Shown here in pieces: positions 1-7,966 of a stretch of DNA of 64,000 bases (position 1 is the first letter of the stretch; each line of letters opens with the position of its first letter). This stretch comes from Citrobacter youngae. Lineage in GTDB: Bacteria; Pseudomonadota; Gammaproteobacteria; Enterobacterales; Enterobacteriaceae. The stretch is taken from contig NZ_RPOI01000020.1 in assembly GCF_003818115.1 (NCBI RefSeq), positions 1 to 64,000 on the forward strand, read 5' to 3'. The position numbers and the translations under genes are program-made. The notes under the pieces were generated by a model. That model made no database searches. It was not told where the DNA came from and worked only from the letters and a program-made list of their open reading frames with translations.

Positions 1-80
1 TATATAATCAATTTTATTTTTTAAGCCACTTCACCTTACAATTTTTGCCAAGAAATCATTCAAATTGTTCAGGAGGGGTT

Positions 81-1130
81 ATGACTGAACTCGCCCTACA
101 GAATCATCGTCGTACAGTGTGGCATTTTATTCCGGGGCTTGCCCTTAGTGCAGTTATCACCGGGGCCGCCTTATGGGGAGGTTCCATTCCCGCCGTCGCA
201 GGTGCCGGGTTCAGCGCCCTCACCTTAGCCATTTTATTCGGGATGGTTATCGGCAACACCGTGTATCCACAAATCTGGAAAAGCTGTGACGGTGGCGTGC
301 TGTTTGCCAAGCAACATTTACTGCGTCTGGGGATCATCCTTTATGGTTTCCGCCTCACCTTCGCGCAAATTGCTGACGTCGGCGTCAGCGGTATCGTGAT
401 TGATGTGTTAACGCTCAGCAGCACCTTTATGATTGCCTGCTTCCTTGGGCAGAAAGTGTTTGGTCTGGACCGCCACACCAGTTGGCTGATTGGCGCGGGG
501 AGCAGCATTTGTGGTGCCGCCGCCGTATTAGCCACCGAGCCGGTGGTGAAAGCAGAAGCCAGTAAGGTAACGGTCGCCGTTGCTACCGTGGTTATCTTCG
601 GGACCATTGCTATCTTCCTGTACCCGGCAATGTACCCGCTACTGGCGCACTGGTTTAGCCCGGAAACCTACGGGATTTATATTGGCTCCACGATGCATGA
701 AGTCGCACAGGTTGTTGCTGCCGGGCATGCAATCACCCCGGAAGCTGAAAACGCAGCCGTCATTGCTAAAATGCTGCGCGTCATGATGCTGGCTCCGTTC
801 CTCATCATCCTGGCAGCACGTGTTAAACAACTGTCTCCGGCGGCCAGCGGAGAAAAAAGTAAAATCACTATTCCGTGGTTTGCCATCCTGTTTATTGTGG
901 TCGCGATTTTTAACTCGTTCCACCTGCTGCCGCAGTCGGTAGTGAACATGCTGGTAACGCTGGATACCATTTTGCTGGCAATGGCGATGGCCGCGCTGGG
1001 GCTGACCACTCACGTTAGCGCCCTGAAAAAAGCCGGTGCAAAACCTCTGCTGATGGCACTGGTGCTGTTTGTCTGGCTGATTGTGGGCGGTGGCGCGATT
1101 AACCTCGCTATCCACGCGCTGATGGCATAA
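81..1130 (+). CDS. yeiH: YeiH family putative inner-membrane transporter (UPF0324)
   Basis: The product is a 349-residue, very hydrophobic polytopic inner-membrane protein of the YeiH/UPF0324 family, annotated by homology as a putative sulfate exporter; its substrate is not established. The first in-frame ATG is at 45, but ATG 81 is preferred. It has an AGGAGG ribosome site at 71-76, and the resulting protein matches the E. coli YeiH length and its N-terminus (starting MTEL, then the conserved WHFIPGLALSAVITG stretch). The family motif around GAGSSICGAAAVLA (about residues 144-157) and the HEVAQVVAAG stretch are present. The gene is followed by a strong hairpin and then nfo in the same direction. 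In E. coli the LysR gene yeiE lies just upstream, outside this window. Ortholog call is firm; function is not. Confidence 0.95.
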   Translation: MTELALQNHRRTVWHFIPGLALSAVITGAALWGGSIPAVAGAGFSALTLAILFGMVIGNTVYPQIWKSCDGGVLFAKQHLLRLGIILYGFRLTFAQIADVGVSGIVIDVLTLSSTFMIACFLGQKVFGLDRHTSWLIGAGSSICGAAAVLATEPVVKAEASKVTVAVATVVIFGTIAIFLYPAMYPLLAHWFSPETYGIYIGSTMHEVAQVVAAGHAITPEAENAAVIAKMLRVMMLAPFLIILAARVKQLSPAASGEKSKITIPWFAILFIVVAIFNSFHLLPQSVVNMLVTLDTILLAMAMAALGLTTHVSALKKAGAKPLLMALVLFVWLIVGGGAINLAIHALMA

Positions 1131-1152
1131 ACGAGCACGACTCCCCCCCATT

Positions 1153-1190
1153 AACCCGCTATACTCTCCCCTTTTGAGTATGGCGGGTTT
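1153..1190 (+). terminator. Hairpin between yeiH and nfo
   Basis: AACCCGC-T-ATACTC (1153-1166) pairs with GAGTAT-G-GCGGGTT (1176-1189), a 14-bp stem with one T-G wobble and a 9-nt loop, followed by a short T-rich run. It can act as a terminator or attenuator for yeiH readthrough. Its 3' arm ends only 6 nt before the nfo start, so it also covers the place where the nfo ribosome site would lie. Confidence 0.6.
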
Positions 1191-1195
1191 AATTT

Positions 1196-2053
1196 ATGAA
1201 ATATATTGGAGCGCACGTAAGCGCCGCTGGCGGTCTGGCTAACGCCGCTATTCGAGCCGCAGAAATCGAAGCGACCGCATTCGCCCTGTTCACCAAGAAT
1301 CAGCGTCAGTGGCGTGCCGCGCCGCTGACCACCGAAATCATTGATGATTTCAAATCTGCCTGCGAGAAGTATCACTATACTTCTGCGCAAATCCTGCCTC
1401 ACGACAGCTACCTGATAAACCTCGGTCATCCGGTCAGCGACGCGCTGGAAAAATCACGCGATGCTTTTCTTGATGAAATGCAGCGCTGCGAGCAGCTTGG
1501 TTTATCCCTGCTTAACTTTCACCCGGGCAGCCACTTAATGCAGATCCCGGAAGATGAATGCCTGGCGCGTATTGCCGAATCAATCAACATTGTCCTTGCT
1601 CAAACTCAGGGCGTGACGGCAGTCATTGAAAACACCGCCGGGCAAGGCAGTAATCTTGGTTTTAAATTCGAGCATCTGGCGGCAATCATCGACGGCGTCG
1701 AGGATAAATCCCGTGTCGGCGTCTGCATCGACACCTGCCACGCCTTCGCGGCCGGTTACGATTTGCGTTCCGTTGACGAGTGTGAAAAGACATTCGCTGA
1801 ATTTGAACGTATTGTCGGCTTTAACTATTTACGCGGTATGCACCTGAACGATGCCAAGAGCGCATTTGGCAGCCGCGTTGACCGTCACCATAGCTTAGGG
1901 GAAGGTAATATCGGTCACGATGCATTCCGCTGGATCATGCAGGACAACCGTTTTGACGGCATCCCACTGATACTGGAAACCATTAATCCAGATATCTGGG
2001 CAGAAGAGATTGCCTGGCTGAAAGCGCAGCAAACTGAAAAAGCGGTGGCCTAA
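1196..2053 (+). CDS. nfo: Endonuclease IV (AP endonuclease)
   Basis: This 285-residue protein is the zinc-dependent endonuclease IV, which cleaves the DNA backbone 5' of abasic sites and removes 3'-blocking groups in base excision repair. It is a TIM-barrel enzyme of the AP endonuclease 2 family. Visible metal-ligand landmarks include the LPHDSY motif (His69), FHPGSH (around residue 109), IENTAGQG with its glutamate (about 145), [13 protein letters not shown], and the C-terminal ILETIN glutamate. Length equals that of the E. coli enzyme. The ATG follows a hairpin by 6 nt and has no free Shine-Dalgarno sequence outside the stem. In E. coli nfo belongs to the SoxRS regulon; no SoxS box was identified here. 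The next gene starts 3 nt after the stop. Confidence 0.98.
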   Translation: MKYIGAHVSAAGGLANAAIRAAEIEATAFALFTKNQRQWRAAPLTTEIIDDFKSACEKYHYTSAQILPHDSYLINLGHPVSDALEKSRDAFLDEMQRCEQLGLSLLNFHPGSHLMQIPEDECLARIAESINIVLAQTQGVTAVIENTAGQGSNLGFKFEHLAAIIDGVEDKSRVGVCIDTCHAFAAGYDLRSVDECEKTFAEFERIVGFNYLRGMHLNDAKSAFGSRVDRHHSLGEGNIGHDAFRWIMQDNRFDGIPLILETINPDIWAEEIAWLKAQQTEKAVA

Positions 2054-2055
2054 TC

Positions 2056-3144
2056 ATGAACGACAGGGAAAAGCAGATCCTTAAGATCCTGCGACGTAAT
2101 CCGTTGATTCAGCAGAATGAAATCGCCGATATTTTGCAGATCAGCCGTTCGCGCGTCGCCGCACATATTATGGATTTGATGCGCAAAGGAATGATCAAAG
2201 GTAAAGGTTATATCCTTACCGAACAAGATTATTGCGTCGTCGTCGGAGCTATCAACATGGATATCCGGGGTATTGCAGACATCCACTATCCTCAAGCCGC
2301 ATCTAACCCCGGCAGCATCCACTGTTCTGCAGGCGGCGTGGGACGCAATATCGCTCATAATTTGGCGCTGCTGGGCCGTGACGTGCATTTAATCTCCGCT
2401 GTTGGTAGCGATTTCTATGGCGAAACGCTGCTGGAACAGACCCGTCAGGCTGGTGTTAACGTTTCCAATTGCATTCGTCTGCATGGACATAACACCTCCA
2501 CCTATTTGTCGATCGCGAATCAGCAGGAAGAGACCGTACTGGCGATTAACGATACCCACATTCTGCAACAGCTAACGCCGCAGTTGCTGAACGGTTCACG
2601 GGATCTTATCCGCCATTCCGGCGTCGTGCTGGCGGATTGCAACCTGACTGCTGAAGCCATCGAGTGGGTATTTACTATTGCTGATGACATTCCGGTATTT
2701 ATTGATACCGTTTCAGAGTTCAAAGCGGCAAAAATGAAGACCTGGTTTACACGTATTCATACGCTCAAACCCACGCAGAAAGAGCTGGGCATTTTATGGG
2801 GTAAGCCTGTCCAGTCGGATGCGGATCGCATGCAGGCCGTCAACGACCTTCATCAGCAAGGAGTAAAACGCATCTTTGTATGTCTGGAAGACGAATCCGT
2901 TTTTTGCAGCGAAAAGGACGGCGAACAGTTTTTATTGACGCCGCCTGAGCATACGGTGGTAGACAGTTTTGGCGCCGATGACGCTTTTATGGCGGGATTA
3001 CTGTACAGCTTTCTGGAAGGTAGCGAGTTTCGTGAAAGCGCGCAGTTTGCCATGGCCTGCGCGGCATTATCGCGGGCCAGCGTCAGTATCAACAACCCAA
3101 CGCTCTCCGCCGATAATGCCCTGTATTTGCTGAAAACCGCTTAG
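2056..3144 (+). CDS. yeiI: PfkB-family sugar/nucleoside kinase with N-terminal HTH domain
   Basis: The 362-residue protein joins an N-terminal winged helix-turn-helix (about residues 1-55, containing QNEIADILQISRSRVAAHI) to a PfkB/ribokinase-type kinase domain. The kinase shows the GGVGRNIAHNLALLG motif (about residues 94-108) and a C-terminal catalytic block reading SFGADDAFMAG, where most PfkB kinases have GAGD. It is paralogous to PsuK, encoded 2.3 kb away on the opposite strand. The fused HTH suggests a kinase-regulator of nucleoside use, but the substrate is unknown. It starts 3 nt after nfo, so it is probably co-transcribed. A REP element follows its stop, shared with the convergent psuT. 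Confidence 0.93.
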   Translation: MNDREKQILKILRRNPLIQQNEIADILQISRSRVAAHIMDLMRKGMIKGKGYILTEQDYCVVVGAINMDIRGIADIHYPQAASNPGSIHCSAGGVGRNIAHNLALLGRDVHLISAVGSDFYGETLLEQTRQAGVNVSNCIRLHGHNTSTYLSIANQQEETVLAINDTHILQQLTPQLLNGSRDLIRHSGVVLADCNLTAEAIEWVFTIADDIPVFIDTVSEFKAAKMKTWFTRIHTLKPTQKELGILWGKPVQSDADRMQAVNDLHQQGVKRIFVCLEDESVFCSEKDGEQFLLTPPEHTVVDSFGADDAFMAGLLYSFLEGSEFRESAQFAMACAALSRASVSINNPTLSADNALYLLKTA

Positions 3145-3150
3145 ATATAA

Positions 3151-3184
3151 TGCCGGATGGCGCTCTGCTTATCCGGCCTACAAA
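3151..3184. repeat. REP (repetitive extragenic palindrome)
   Basis: The segment reads TGCCGGATGGCGCT..GCTTATCCGGCCTACAA. It has the GCCGGAT/ATCCGGC inverted arms and CCTACAA tail typical of enterobacterial REP elements. It lies between the convergent ends of yeiI and psuT, a usual position. Confidence 0.85.
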
Positions 3185-3191
3185 CTTTATT

Positions 3192-4442
3192 TTATGCCAG
3201 TCCGATAAAGAAACCGGCTATTGTGGCGCTCATCAGGTTAGAAAGCGTTGCCGCTGCCAGAGCACGCATTCCAAGTTGCGCGATTTCCGGTGCGCGCTGT
3301 GGCGCAATGGCTGAAAACGCACCGACGACAACACCAATTGAACCAAAGTTTGCAAAACCACACAAAGCAAACGAGATAATCGCGATGGTCTTCACGTCCA
3401 GCGCACCGCCCATTTGCAGATACGGTGAGAAGTTGAGATAAGCGACAAATTCGTTGATCGCCAGCTTCTGTCCAATCAGGCTACCTGCCAGCGTCGCATC
3501 GCTCCAGTCCACGCCCATAATCCACGCCAGCGGGGCTAACACATAGCCAAAGATCCCTTCCAGAGTGGCATGACCAAAACCAAACCAACCACCAATTCCG
3601 CCGATAATGCCGTTAATCAGCGCGATAATGGCGACAAATGCCATGACTACTGTCGCCACACCTGCGGCGATTTTCAGCCCGGTCATCGCCCCACTGGCCG
3701 CCGCTTCGATGATGCTTTTCGGTGGTGTCTCAGTAAACGACAGATTCTCGAAGGTAACGCGAGACTCTTCCGTTGCCGGACTCAGCATACGCGCGAACAA
3801 AATACCGCCAGGGATTGCCATCAATGATGCCGCCAACAAATAATCGATGGGTACACCCATTCCGGCATAACCAATCATCATTGAACCCGCAATAGATGCC
3901 ATCCCGCTACAAATTGCAGTAAACAGCTCATTGCGATTCAGGCGATCAATAAAGGGTTTCACGATTGCCGGAATTTCGTTTTGCCCGAGAAAAATCGTCG
4001 TCACCGCGACAAATGATTCGATTTTGCTGATGTTCAGCGCTTTCTGGAAAATACCACCGAGAATACGGATCAACAGTCCCATTACGCCAATGTAGTAAAG
4101 CAGGCTTATCAGCGCGGTAACAAAAATGATCGCGGGGAGTACCCGGAAGGCAAAGATAAAACCGGCACCGTCAAACAGCACATCCATTTTAGGACCGACC
4201 AACGAGCCGAAAATAAATGCGCTTCCCGCATCGCTATATGACATGACCTTGTGGACGCCGAGTGCAGCCTGTTCAACCAGCCATTTCCCCGGAGGGAAAT
4301 ACAACATGATACCGCCAATGGCGATTTGCAAAACCAACGCAGCGCCAACGGTACGCAGGCTAATCCGTTTTTTATTTACTGACAGCAGAAACGCGATGGC
4401 CAGTAATACCACCATACCCACAACACTTCTCATTATATCCAT
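3192..4442 (-). CDS. psuT: NupC-type concentrative nucleoside transporter (pseudouridine/nucleoside)
   Basis: The 416-residue polytopic membrane protein belongs to the CNT (NupC) family of proton-coupled nucleoside symporters. The gating and core-domain motifs FLGQNEIPAIVKP (about residues 151-163) and the C-terminal GFANFGSIGVVVGAFSAIAP block are intact. Position decides the name: it is the third gene of a psuK-psuG-psuT operon, so pseudouridine uptake is the likely role. E. coli has two close paralogues here, psuT (yeiM) and nupX (yeiJ), flanking rihB and yeiL. Only one copy exists in this window, and parts of its N-terminus look at least as NupX-like as PsuT-like, so the psuT/nupX assignment is less sure than the family. 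The gap to psuG is about 95 nt and contains a hairpin. Confidence 0.9.
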   Translation of the reverse strand: MDIMRSVVGMVVLLAIAFLLSVNKKRISLRTVGAALVLQIAIGGIMLYFPPGKWLVEQAALGVHKVMSYSDAGSAFIFGSLVGPKMDVLFDGAGFIFAFRVLPAIIFVTALISLLYYIGVMGLLIRILGGIFQKALNISKIESFVAVTTIFLGQNEIPAIVKPFIDRLNRNELFTAICSGMASIAGSMMIGYAGMGVPIDYLLAASLMAIPGGILFARMLSPATEESRVTFENLSFTETPPKSIIEAAASGAMTGLKIAAGVATVVMAFVAIIALINGIIGGIGGWFGFGHATLEGIFGYVLAPLAWIMGVDWSDATLAGSLIGQKLAINEFVAYLNFSPYLQMGGALDVKTIAIISFALCGFANFGSIGVVVGAFSAIAPQRAPEIAQLGMRALAAATLSNLMSATIAGFFIGLA

Positions 4443-4464
4443 AATGAAATCCCTTCATGCCAGG

Positions 4465-4488
4465 AAACCCGGCGCTAACGCCAGGTTT
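4465..4488 (-). other. Intra-operon hairpin between psuG and psuT
   Basis: AAACC-C-GGCG (4465-4474) pairs with CGCC-A-GGTTT (4479-4488) around a CTAA loop. It lies in the 95-nt spacer between the psuG stop and psuT start and lacks a long T-run. It could be an mRNA-stabilising or partially terminating structure that sets the psuT level relative to psuGK. Confidence 0.45.
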
Positions 4489-4537
4489 TGGTAGGTTTGA
4501 TATTCACGGGCGACCGCTTTCTGCCCGAAAAATTTGG

Positions 4538-5473
4538 TCAGGCGAGGCGTTGGTATTCCTTCGCAATCTCGCAAGCCAGTACAGCGTTGTTGAACACCAA
4601 CTGAATGTTTGATTTCAGACTGTCGCCTCCGGTCAGTTCCGCAACCCGCGCCAGCAGGAACGGCGTGCTATCTTTGCCCACAACGCCCTGTTCTTCAGCT
4701 TCCTTCACGGCCCGATCGATTGCCGCGTTAATTTTTTCCTCTGCCATGGCAAACTGCTCCGGGATTGGATTGGCGACAACCAGGCCGCCGTTCAGACCGG
4801 TTTGCCATTTCACCGCCATCGCGCGGGCAATTTCTTTTGCGCTGTCCAGACGAATACTGACGTCAAACGGGCTGGTGCGGCAGAAAAATGCTGGCAGCGA
4901 TGTTGTCTGATAACCAATGAGCGGCACACCGAAGGTTTCTAAATATTCAGTTGTTAATCCGAGATCGAGAATAGATTTTGCCCCTGCGCAAATAACCGTG
5001 ACATTGGTATGAGCCAGTTCTTGCAGATCCGCAGAAATATCAAATGTATGCTCAGCCCCGCGGTGAACACCGCCGATCCCCCCGGTTGCAAATACTTTAA
5101 TTCCCGCCATAGCGGCAATAATCATGGTAGAGGCAACGGTAGTCGCGCCATTTTTCCCTGCGGCTACAACAAACGGTAAATCTCGGCGGCTAACTTTAGC
5201 AACGTTATGCCCTTCACGTCCTAAAAGTTCAATTTCGTCTTTACTCAAGCCAACTTTCATTACCCCGCCAATAATGGCAATGGTTGCAGGCACAGCACCA
5301 TGTTTGCGAATAGTTTCTTCTACTTCAATTGCTGTTTGCGCATTTTGTGGAAATGGCATGCCATGGGAAATAATGGTTGATTCAAGTGCAACAATGGGTT
5401 TTTTACTGTTTAATGCTTCCTGAACTTCTGGAGATATTTGTAATAATTCAGAGGAAAGAGTTAGTTCAGACAT
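4538..5473 (-). CDS. psuG: Pseudouridine-5'-phosphate glycosidase
   Basis: The 311-residue enzyme splits pseudouridine 5'-phosphate into uracil and ribose 5-phosphate, the second step of pseudouridine catabolism. Known catalytic positions of the family are present: Glu31 in VALESTIISHGMP and Lys93 in HNVAKVSRRDLP. The metal/phosphate-binding ATGGIGGVHRGAE segment is also there. Its start overlaps the psuK 3' end by 13 bp, indicating translational coupling with the kinase that makes its substrate. Length is that of the E. coli protein. Confidence 0.97.
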   Translation of the reverse strand: MSELTLSSELLQISPEVQEALNSKKPIVALESTIISHGMPFPQNAQTAIEVEETIRKHGAVPATIAIIGGVMKVGLSKDEIELLGREGHNVAKVSRRDLPFVVAAGKNGATTVASTMIIAAMAGIKVFATGGIGGVHRGAEHTFDISADLQELAHTNVTVICAGAKSILDLGLTTEYLETFGVPLIGYQTTSLPAFFCRTSPFDVSIRLDSAKEIARAMAVKWQTGLNGGLVVANPIPEQFAMAEEKINAAIDRAVKEAEEQGVVGKDSTPFLLARVAELTGGDSLKSNIQLVFNNAVLACEIAKEYQRLA

Positions 5474-6402
5474 TCTGTGTTCTCCACTATTAAGCTAACA
5501 TTCGCAACAGACAAATCAGGGTTATTGGTATATTCACAGGCCAGTGCCATAGATGAGCAACCCTGCGCAAATCGAACCGAATCAATAAAGGGCAGACCGT
5601 CTACCCAGCAGGAAGCCAGTCCCGCCATCATGGCATCACCAGCCCCCGTGACATTAATGACGTGAGTTTTAATGGGCAGCGACCAGCCGCTACTCCCCGA
5701 GATATCACTGTAATAAACACCGTCCCCCCCCATGCTGAGCACCAGGCGGTTTAGGCCGCGTTCATGAAACCACGTGGCAACTTTGCCAACATCCTCTCGC
5801 CCGGAGAGTGCAATCCCACTCAGGGTTTCAGCTTCAAGTCGATTAGGTTTTAAGGTATGGATTTTGCCGAGCTGCTCGCGAATTTTAACGCACTTCCATG
5901 CCGATACCGGGTCAATAAACACCGGTACCTCGCCCGCATTTTCCAACACCCATGTCAGCGCGTCTTCACTGATATTACAGTCAGCGACAATGACTTTTGC
6001 TGCACGAATAAAATCACGATGTTGCGACAAAAAATCCGCTGAAATGTGGTCGGTAATACTCATATCATTTATGGCAACCAGCATCTCACCGGTATTATCA
6101 AGCAGCGACAAATAACTTGATGTATTTTCTCCAGCAACAACCAGGCATTTTTCGACATGAACGCCAGATTGATTAGTTTGCGCCAGCAGTGATTGTCCAT
6201 AGAAATCGTTACCAACAGCAGTCAGTAACCATGAATCTTTTCCCAGCAGCGCCAAATTATGAGCGATATTGCGTCCCACGCCGCCTGGCGTAAATTTTAT
6301 TTTCCCTGGATTCGAGTCCGCATAATTCAGAGAAGCATGCGAATACCCGGCGACATCCATATTGGCCGAGCCAATGGTTACTATGTATTCCTTTTCACGC
6401 AT
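5461..6402 (-). CDS. psuK: Pseudouridine kinase
   Basis: This PfkB-family kinase phosphorylates pseudouridine to the 5'-phosphate used by PsuG. ATG 6402 is chosen as the start (313 residues, beginning MREKEY). An AGGGG ribosome site lies 7-12 nt upstream and the product then matches E. coli PsuK. The longer frame starting at 6456 would add 18 residues with no family counterpart. The N-terminal GGVGRNIAHNLALLGK motif and the C-terminal ATP/anion-hole motif GAGDAMMAGL are intact. It is the first gene of psuKGT, and the presumed promoter and operator region lies at 6480-6650. Confidence 0.96.
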   Translation of the reverse strand: MREKEYIVTIGSANMDVAGYSHASLNYADSNPGKIKFTPGGVGRNIAHNLALLGKDSWLLTAVGNDFYGQSLLAQTNQSGVHVEKCLVVAGENTSSYLSLLDNTGEMLVAINDMSITDHISADFLSQHRDFIRAAKVIVADCNISEDALTWVLENAGEVPVFIDPVSAWKCVKIREQLGKIHTLKPNRLEAETLSGIALSGREDVGKVATWFHERGLNRLVLSMGGDGVYYSDISGSSGWSLPIKTHVINVTGAGDAMMAGLASCWVDGLPFIDSVRFAQGCSSMALACEYTNNPDLSVANVSLIVENTECLN

Positions 6403-6480
6403 AGCACGTCCCCTGGCAATATAATTACCACTAATGAGTTCGTCAAAAATAACCATTGCTACAGCAAAGGTTATTAGAGC

Positions 6481-6511
6481 ACATGTTCACTATCAAACAT
6501 GTGTTCATGTT
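6481..6511. promoter_or_regulatory. Candidate operator upstream of psuK
   Basis: Three overlapping half-sites are seen: ACATGTT at 6481-6487, then AACATGTGTTCATGTT at 6496-6511. The 16-mer is itself an inverted repeat (AACATG/CATGTT), and its left half also pairs with the first half-site. The site is about 80 nt upstream of the psuK start. The cognate regulator is not identified; in E. coli a regulator gene (yeiL) lies in the operon neighbourhood but it is absent here. Confidence 0.45.
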
Positions 6512-6646
6512 AGCCAGGTTTTTTGTAAAGTAAATCCATCCGCAAGATCTAAAACAAATAGATATGAACAGAGTCACAATTTTTTATAGATACAGTTTGC
6601 AAGGGAGAGAAAAAATGAGAGGCAGAACACAAATTGAGCAAACCAG

Positions 6647-6676
6647 AAAAAAGCCTCCGGACAACCGGAGGTTTTT
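6647..6676 (-). terminator. Rho-independent terminator (LysR gene; bidirectional form)
   Basis: CCTCCGG (6654-6660) and CCGGAGG (6665-6671) form a 7-bp GC-rich stem with an ACAA loop, flanked by A6 on the left and T5 on the right. It sits 28 nt past the stop of the leftward LysR-type gene and works best for that strand. Confidence 0.85.
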
Positions 6677-6703
6677 CAGATGTGCCAGGCAGACTGGTGT
6701 GTA

Positions 6704-7615
6704 TTAACTGAGCGAAACCAGGTCCTCCGGCATGTGGTTGTACAAAATCCGCCAGAAGTGCTCAGCCGTTTTATTCAAGCGGGTATCCATCCGGTAAATA
6801 TAGGCCTGAATAGGCACCATCAGTTCCGGCGTCTGCAGACAAACCAGCCGCTTGTCACGCAGTTCGTTTACGATAGTCCACGCCGGCAGCCAGGCGATAC
6901 CATGGCCATCTAATGCCATATTTTTCAATAACTCACTCATCGAAGACATAAACAGTGTACGAGCAGAAATACCGCCCACTTCCGCCAGATGACGGTTTAC
7001 CAATCTTCCCATGTAGGATGTACTGGTATAGTTCAGAATCGGCACCTGCGGCTGATAGATATCAAACAACGCCTTCCCCTGCGCGTCAGCCGCACAAACG
7101 GGATACAACTCAGACTCAAAAACCTTCAAACCGCAGAAGGGTGACTGCATTAAATCTTCATCCCGAAAAGAGATAATAAAATCACTTTTCCCTTCACGCA
7201 GGGTATTCACCGCTTGCACCACATCAATCGCCTCGACGTGATAAACAAACTCTTCCCCCCAGGCCGCCATTGAGTGCACTAATCTGGGCAACATCGTCAG
7301 CGACAGAGAATGTGCCGCCGCTATTTTAATATTGGGAACCCCAAGCAGGTTGTGCCCACTTAGCTCATCCAGATTGCATTCCAGCTGTTGCAGCAGGCTA
7401 CGGGTTTGCGAATGGAATAGCTTGCCCTCCTCCGTGAGTTGTAGTGGACTCGTCGTGCGATCAAAAAGCTGTACTCCCACGGCGGATTCGAGCGCCTTGA
7501 TCCGCCTGCTAAATGCCGGTTGGGATATATTGCGTTCCTCAGCCGCCTGGGAAAAATGACGACACGCCTCCAGCGTCAGGAAATCATATAACCATTTTGT
7601 CTCAATATTTTTCAT
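6704..7615 (-). CDS. LysR-type regulator, HypT (YjiE)-like
   Basis: This LysR-family transcription factor has about 303 residues. The N-terminal winged HTH (about residues 5-65, containing FSQAAEERNISQPAFSRRIKALE) is followed by a periplasmic-binding-protein-like effector domain. The opening NIETKWLYDFLTLE and the SSMSELLK/GHGIAWLP stretches resemble E. coli HypT/YjiE. It may be a paralogue or a relocated copy. It is divergent from the racemase-Dcu pair, the classic LysR arrangement, so it probably controls them; the effector may be an amino acid or dicarboxylate. A GTG at 7624 in frame would add three residues. Neither start has a strong ribosome site, so the exact start is uncertain. Confidence 0.88.
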   Translation of the reverse strand: MKNIETKWLYDFLTLEACRHFSQAAEERNISQPAFSRRIKALESAVGVQLFDRTTSPLQLTEEGKLFHSQTRSLLQQLECNLDELSGHNLLGVPNIKIAAAHSLSLTMLPRLVHSMAAWGEEFVYHVEAIDVVQAVNTLREGKSDFIISFRDEDLMQSPFCGLKVFESELYPVCAADAQGKALFDIYQPQVPILNYTSTSYMGRLVNRHLAEVGGISARTLFMSSMSELLKNMALDGHGIAWLPAWTIVNELRDKRLVCLQTPELMVPIQAYIYRMDTRLNKTAEHFWRILYNHMPEDLVSLS

Positions 7616-7711
7616 GCCTGTCACGCGGATGTTTAAATAGGGTGATTAACCTAAAACATCATGCCAGAGGCGTTCCAGAGATGATATTGGCGATTAGCCA
7701 CCGATGATTCG

Positions 7712-7880
7712 TTTTTTGCATCAAGCCTTCGTTTTTGGCATTAACATGTTGGCTTCGCCATTCAGTCATCCCCCTTCTCTGCAGGCAAAACTTCAGGTTT
7801 CGCACGCTTTCCGAACCTCATGGGAGGACGAAAGAAACTACAGTCATGCAGTTTTTGCATTTAGACAAACATTATTGCAT
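7712..7880. promoter_or_regulatory. Divergent promoter region with repeated TTTTTGCAT-like boxes
   Basis: The 350-bp gap between the LysR gene and the racemase gene holds four related boxes: TTTTTTGCAT at 7712, TTTTTGGCAT at 7732, TTTTTGCAT at 7852 and TTATTGCAT at 7872. Within each pair the boxes are 20 bp apart (about two helical turns) and the pairs are 140 bp apart. They are plausible binding sites for the divergently encoded regulator. No confident -35/-10 pair was assigned. Confidence 0.4.
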
Positions 7881-7966
7881 TTCTCCTCTCGACTCTCTGC
7901 TGTTAAACATTAGGGCAAGATAAAAACAGCCTGAATATTATTTAACGGTAAATCGAGGTATATATC

